From positions 434,001-498,000 of the forward strand of contig JBHJGM010000003.1 of the NCBI GenBank assembly GCA_050331815.1: DNA of 64,000 bases, given 5' to 3'. The stretch is from JBHJGM01 sp050331815 (GTDB lineage: Bacteria; Verrucomicrobiota; Verrucomicrobiia; Opitutales; JBHJGM01). This document shows, piece by piece, positions 61,101-64,000 of the stretch (within the stretch, counting starts at the first letter, position 1; each line of letters begins with the position of its first letter). A program made the position numbers and the translations under genes. The notes under the pieces are model-generated. The model did no database searches. It saw nothing but the letters and a program-made list of their open reading frames with translations, and had not been told where the DNA came from.

Positions 61101-63753
61101 GTGCTACGACCCAGTCTCCGGCAAGCTGGCGGCCAAGGCCTTCATGAGCCGCTCCATGACCATCTTTGATATCGGCGCGCTGCTGAGCGCCGCGGACATC
61201 AACGTGCCCTCCCGCGCGGTCGAAACCGTCGTCACCGAGCTTCTTTCCAATCAGGTGCTCATCGGCAAGCAGGTCTTCTACAACGCCGAGGATCTGCGTA
61301 TGGGCTCGCAGGGCTACATCTCCTGCGCCACCTGTCACGTGGACGGCGGCCACGACGGTCGCACCTGGGACTTCACCAACCGCGGCGAAGGCATGCGCAA
61401 CACCACCGACCTGCGCGGACGCGAAGCCACCGCGCACGGCAACGTTCACTGGTCGGCTAACTTCGACGAGCTGCAGGACTTCGAGAACGACATCCGCGGC
61501 TTCTTTGGCGGTACCGGCTTCCTCACCGATGCGCAGTTCAACCAAACTCAAAACACCCTCGGAACGCCCAAGGCGGGCCTGAGCGCCGAGCTCGACGCCA
61601 TGGCCGCATACCTGGTTTCGCTGCAACAGGCCAGCTACCCGCGCAGCCCCTACCGCAACGCCGATGGCACCATGACGCCCGAAGCGCTGGCCGGAAAACT
61701 TGTCTTCAATTCCAACAGCTGCGCGGACTGCCACTCGGGTGCCAACTTCACCGACAGCACCCTCGGCACCGCCACCTTGAACAACGTCGGCACGATCAAG
61801 ACCGGTTCGGGCAATCGTCTGGGCGGCCCCCTGAACGGGATCGACACGCCAACCCTGCTCGGCCTCTGGGCTTCTGCGCCGTACCTGCACGATGGCACGG
61901 CGGCAGACCTGCACGAGGTCTTCGCCACCAGCGGCAGCACCCGGGCCACCGGCGGCACAACCTACCAGGCCGAGAACGCCACGCTGGCCGGCGGCTCCCA
62001 GACCCGCACCAATCCGATTTACAACAGCTTTCACCAGCAGCGCATTTTCCCGCGCGAAGGCGGATACGTGAACATGCGCAACGGCACCCTCACCTTTAAC
62101 AACATCGATGGGGGCACCGGCGGACCCGGTCGCATCGTCATCCGCTACGGCGGCACTTTCGGACGCACCGCCTCCATCCAGCTCAACGGTTCATCGCTGG
62201 GCAACATCACGCTGCCGGGCTGGGGCCGCACCAACGACCAGGACAATCCCCCGCGCTGGATGTACGTCATTCTCGAAAACGTGAACCTCGTCGCCGGCAA
62301 CAATCAGCTGCGGCTCAATCACAGCAACATCAACATCGACGAAATCTTCGTCTCCAACGCCAACAACCTCGCCGCCACCAATCCACATACCCGCGTGTCC
62401 TCGCTTTCGCAGGCCGATTACGACGCCTTGATCGCTTACCTGTTGCAGCTCGATGGACGTCCCGAAAACAGCGGCGAAATCAATCTGCCGCCCAGCGCGA
62501 TTACCAGCGTCACGCCAGGCACCATCCCCTACGGCGACGGCTTCTATACCGTCATCACGCTCGATGGTTCGGCCTCCACCGATATTGACGGCACTCTGGC
62601 CAGCTACTTCTGGGATGCACCCGGCGCGCAGTTTGTCAGCACCACCGATCCCACTTCGCCCATCGCCTACGTGGTCTACGACGGCTCGCAAAGTAATCCA
62701 GTCACCCTGACCGTTACGGATGACGACGGTGCCATCGCCAGCGAAGTCTCGCAGGTTGCCGTGCTCGGCGAGGTCGGCTCCGGCCTGCCCGGCTTCATCG
62801 AGTCCGGTGGACAGGTCGCCTTCGAGGCCGAGAACGGCTTCTTCGCCAGCCCCACCCTCTGGCAGACCAACGCGGATGCCGCCGCCTCCAGCGGTGCGTA
62901 CATCGAGGTCACGCCCGGCAACAACTCACTGAGCACACCACCGGCCAGCGCCGATGGGATTGTCAGCTATCCCTTTAAGATTGAAACGCCCGGCGACTAC
63001 ATGATCTGGCTGCGAGCCATCACACCCTCCTCCAGCGACGACTCCATCTGGGTCCGCATGAACAACGGCAACTGGGTCCGCTACAACAGTATCGGCGCCG
63101 GCGCGAGTTGGACCTGGCGCATCGTTCACGATGCCGACAATGGCAACGATCTGGTCATCTACGCGCTGACCAGCGGCGACCACACCCTCGACATCGCCTA
63201 CCGCGAAGACGGCACGCAGGTCGACAAGTTTGCCCTCAGCAACGATTTCTCCGGTACGAGCATCAACTTCAACCCGCAAACCATCAACGGCGGGCTCGGG
63301 CCTGCACAAAGCGCCTTCGACGACGCCTCGAGCAACAGCACCCTGGCCATGGCGGGCTTTGAACTCTTCGTCGACCGCGAGGGCTTCGACCCCTCCAGCG
63401 ATCCCACCACCCGACCGCAAGGTGGCCAGACCCTTCTGGAGAAATTTGCCGGCGGCATCGGTGCGGGCGACAACGTGGTGCTCAAGGTCGACGCGCAGCC
63501 CACGCAGACTCATATGGCCTTTGTCATCGACCGCGTGCGCATCGTGGATGGCCTAACCGTGAATCTCGAGTGCCGCGAATTACTGACCGAAGGTGACTGG
63601 GTGGATGCCTCCACCTACTACACGCTCAGCACCGTCGATCTGGAGCCGGGTTTCCAGCAATGGACCTTCACTCGTAACACCCCGCTGACAGAGAGCCCGG
63701 ACAGCGAATACGTCCAACTCCAGCTCGCCCTGCAAACCGAGAACACGGACTGA
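58111..63753 (+). CDS. Giant secreted multidomain protein with di-heme cytochrome c, CBM and PKD domains
   Basis: About 1,880 residues with a signal peptide (LLSLALILGFDMCTTARA). Order: LVIVD-type beta-propeller (about 50-470), Big_5 Ig-like domain (about 480-560), PKD (about 560-650), YVTN/NHL-type propeller (about 650-1040), and a di-heme cytochrome c peroxidase-like domain with CATCH at residue 1072 and CADCH at residue 1204. Inside that domain, between APYLHDGTAADLHEVF (about 1,260) and HTRVSSLSQADYDALIAYLL (about 1,430), sits a CBM35/6-like module (QAENATLAGGSQTR, IVIRYGGTFGRTASIQL). Then PKD, a second CBM-like domain and a C-terminal beta domain. Function is likely oxidation or binding of extracellular polysaccharide. 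Confidence 0.82.
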   Translation: MTLPTVACSRGASALRTFSAYTRRAGLLSLALILGFDMCTTARAMPNAVINQNTFPGGFPQMHPSGRQWMEGEYIAGPVRRMQGRTAVLFYHNGYVMSTPEVPGSLSGSDFNIRIFDLSQLGNGSNAGAQPNDRNMNGTRIVAGDSGELGDGSAGFQAHGSMKTGPVAMSGGWRQRFWYNEVGNNWHVWRGDNWSDAFRNELGFANNDPVDEVIGHTHILGSRGALFSPYFARAWWSYGTVSGNADLLINGQQVASWDHLGLTGVVSHPFIIGNLLIMASDQSRTGIATYDISDPSNPVLLDVLNDGNIGSYWPEVWGHYVVFGKRGNDHGLMLVDFSDPTDLKISQEIRTPYSAGFYQHFQDEFCFFGPFKVDMRTGEIVLQLDAQRGNNDGIDFPSGDVRRNPTEYNLNGSNSSLILGNLWLNGGGASQQGLAIWAHQSEPDTRPPFPAYHIPQDGQTNYPTGGYPLSNPMGPAITVLIHETLESTTINDSTVIVRPLGGNPLDCTLNFSMNDFLTIVPRSPLQDNTTYEVILEGIEDAAGNAMERYVFSFSTGSAVGGNQSPVINAFTADASVVNPGDSVNFSVAATDPESEALEYRFEFGDGAPTPWQSSPTTSHTYNEVGRFSATVQVRDASNRLSTARLPIGVVNPFTAQNHTRTTPILCDPLNNYFITVNPDNNSVTAVDISSEQVVYETAVGLDPRTLALDAFGNLWVTCFDGDQLDILNAETGALTNTVSLPYGSAPYGIAPSPDGMTLYVSLHGSGKLLRFDAAFRNQTGTIDLDITARAIAVKGDGNTAYVTRFISEGEHGTVWKIDLSSFSLDQTIDLLMDPGIIDLETGNNDEEAIGDSEFGGRGVPSYLAGITISPDGTKAWITGNKYNVQRGLFADGNEPNEVNTVRAVVIELNLTDDSEDILTRRDVDNSASPTAVEFSPMGDYGFVALEGNNAIAVYDTLKNSGNPGLATVTRLATDPASPPEGAIPNYPTKPGIAPQGLCYDPVSGKLAAKAFMSRSMTIFDIGALLSAADINVPSRAVETVVTELLSNQVLIGKQVFYNAEDLRMGSQGYISCATCHVDGGHDGRTWDFTNRGEGMRNTTDLRGREATAHGNVHWSANFDELQDFENDIRGFFGGTGFLTDAQFNQTQNTLGTPKAGLSAELDAMAAYLVSLQQASYPRSPYRNADGTMTPEALAGKLVFNSNSCADCHSGANFTDSTLGTATLNNVGTIKTGSGNRLGGPLNGIDTPTLLGLWASAPYLHDGTAADLHEVFATSGSTRATGGTTYQAENATLAGGSQTRTNPIYNSFHQQRIFPREGGYVNMRNGTLTFNNIDGGTGGPGRIVIRYGGTFGRTASIQLNGSSLGNITLPGWGRTNDQDNPPRWMYVILENVNLVAGNNQLRLNHSNINIDEIFVSNANNLAATNPHTRVSSLSQADYDALIAYLLQLDGRPENSGEINLPPSAITSVTPGTIPYGDGFYTVITLDGSASTDIDGTLASYFWDAPGAQFVSTTDPTSPIAYVVYDGSQSNPVTLTVTDDDGAIASEVSQVAVLGEVGSGLPGFIESGGQVAFEAENGFFASPTLWQTNADAAASSGAYIEVTPGNNSLSTPPASADGIVSYPFKIETPGDYMIWLRAITPSSSDDSIWVRMNNGNWVRYNSIGAGASWTWRIVHDADNGNDLVIYALTSGDHTLDIAYREDGTQVDKFALSNDFSGTSINFNPQTINGGLGPAQSAFDDASSNSTLAMAGFELFVDREGFDPSSDPTTRPQGGQTLLEKFAGGIGAGDNVVLKVDAQPTQTHMAFVIDRVRIVDGLTVNLECRELLTEGDWVDASTYYTLSTVDLEPGFQQWTFTRNTPLTESPDSEYVQLQLALQTENTD

Positions 63754-63800
63754 CCGGAGCCGCCGCGCGTTCGACTGACCCGCCCCGGAAGCTTCTGCTG

Positions 63801-64000
63801 TCAGGCGGGCATGGTGTCGATGCCCGGAAAGGCCGGCAATTGGCGAAAAGCCTCAGCGATCAATTCCTGGTAGCGCTCGCGCATCATGAGAATGTACGGG
63901 TCGTTTTCTTCGATGCGTAGCACCTCCATCGCAGCGATCGAATCGCGCTTGTAAATCGCCACATCCAGCGGAGGACCCACCGTCACGTTGGAACGCATGG
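63801..64000 (-). CDS. C-terminal fragment of proteasome-type protease (partial)
   Basis: Only the 3' end of a minus-strand gene is inside the window; it continues past 64000. The visible segment (SNVTVGPPLDVAIYKRDS, RIEENDPYILMMRERYQELI, AEAFRQLPAFPG) matches the C-terminus of the bacterial proteasome-type protease family (Ntn hydrolase fold). The catalytic N-terminal residue is outside the window. It converges on the giant cytochrome gene with 47 bp between stops, where CCCGCC (63779-63784) and GGCGGG (63804-63809) could form a hairpin. Confidence 0.6.
   Translation of the reverse strand, partial: MRSNVTVGPPLDVAIYKRDSIAAMEVLRIEENDPYILMMRERYQELIAEAFRQLPAFPGIDTMPA

Noticed and set aside
60892..62034. 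380-codon minus-strand frame opposite the giant cytochrome gene
   Set aside because: Ala/Gly/Val-rich antisense shadow; the plus strand carries heme motifs and domains.

Overview
The window is about 60% GC bacterial chromosome, densely packed with genes on both strands. It most resembles a Verrucomicrobiota genome of the Opitutae/Puniceicoccales kind. That is my inference from the gene repertoire: a PEP-CTERM protein, a DUF1080 (3-keto-disaccharide hydrolase) protein, RNase HIII next to RNase HII, a secreted beta-helix protein, a very large CBM/PKD/cytochrome fusion, and hopanoid genes together with outer-membrane lipid-transport genes. Several coding sequences abut or overlap by 4 bases (ATGA/GTGA), and Shine-Dalgarno sequences are often weak.

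Region 1 (1-8.8 kb) is housekeeping: lysS, a CvpA-like membrane protein, pyrD, an acidic-tailed hypothetical, a secreted beta-helix protein, hemB and cysS. Region 2 (8.8-15.4 kb) is an accessory pocket around thrS. It holds two decayed vapBC toxin-antitoxin modules, an AT-rich intergenic stretch, a PEP-CTERM protein and two secreted proteins. Region 3 (15.4-22.6 kb) has an aldo/keto reductase, gltX, an M14-type deacylase, a small Cys-rich protein, an SDR epimerase, a sulfotransferase, a DUF3253 protein and mutY.

Region 4 (22.7-29.4 kb) is one long forward transcription unit, rnhC-rnhB-pdxJ-acpS-lipoprotein-nnr-dprA. It faces a reverse unit (29.4-31.3 kb), trpG/pabA-nrdR-unknown-HIT. Region 5 (31.4-36.5 kb) has a tRNA-guanine transglycosylase lacking two of its four zinc ligands, then a carbohydrate cassette: a GT4 glycosyltransferase and a GH63-like hydrolase in one operon, with a PIG-L deacetylase divergent from it.

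Region 6 (36.5-46.3 kb) is a hopanoid/outer-membrane lipid locus: hpnN (RND exporter), a paraoxonase-like protein that looks foreign, hpnG, a squalene synthase, ispH, hpnH, mlaA and hpnM. These genes cover isoprenoid supply (IspH), squalene formation, adenosylhopane formation (HpnH) and processing (HpnG), and transport (HpnN, HpnM, MlaA). Squalene-hopene cyclase is not in the window. Region 7 (46.4-57.7 kb) has an MDR dehydrogenase, tRNA-Lys(CTT), a TonB receptor-YfiR-hybrid histidine kinase signalling operon, an orphan pseudopilin, an unknown single-pass protein, a GH43-like protein, an exported phosphorylase-fold lipoprotein and a small membrane protein. Region 8 (58.1-64 kb) is a 1,880-residue secreted protein in which a carbohydrate-binding module sits inside a di-heme cytochrome domain, followed by the 3' end of a proteasome-type protease.

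No CRISPR array, rRNA, prophage or intact insertion sequence was seen. The strongest unusual signals are the zinc-ligand-deficient Tgt, the two decayed vapBC loci (one with slippage-type frameshifts), the nested cytochrome/CBM protein, the rnhC-rnhB tandem, and the GT4/GH63/PIG-L cassette of unknown product.
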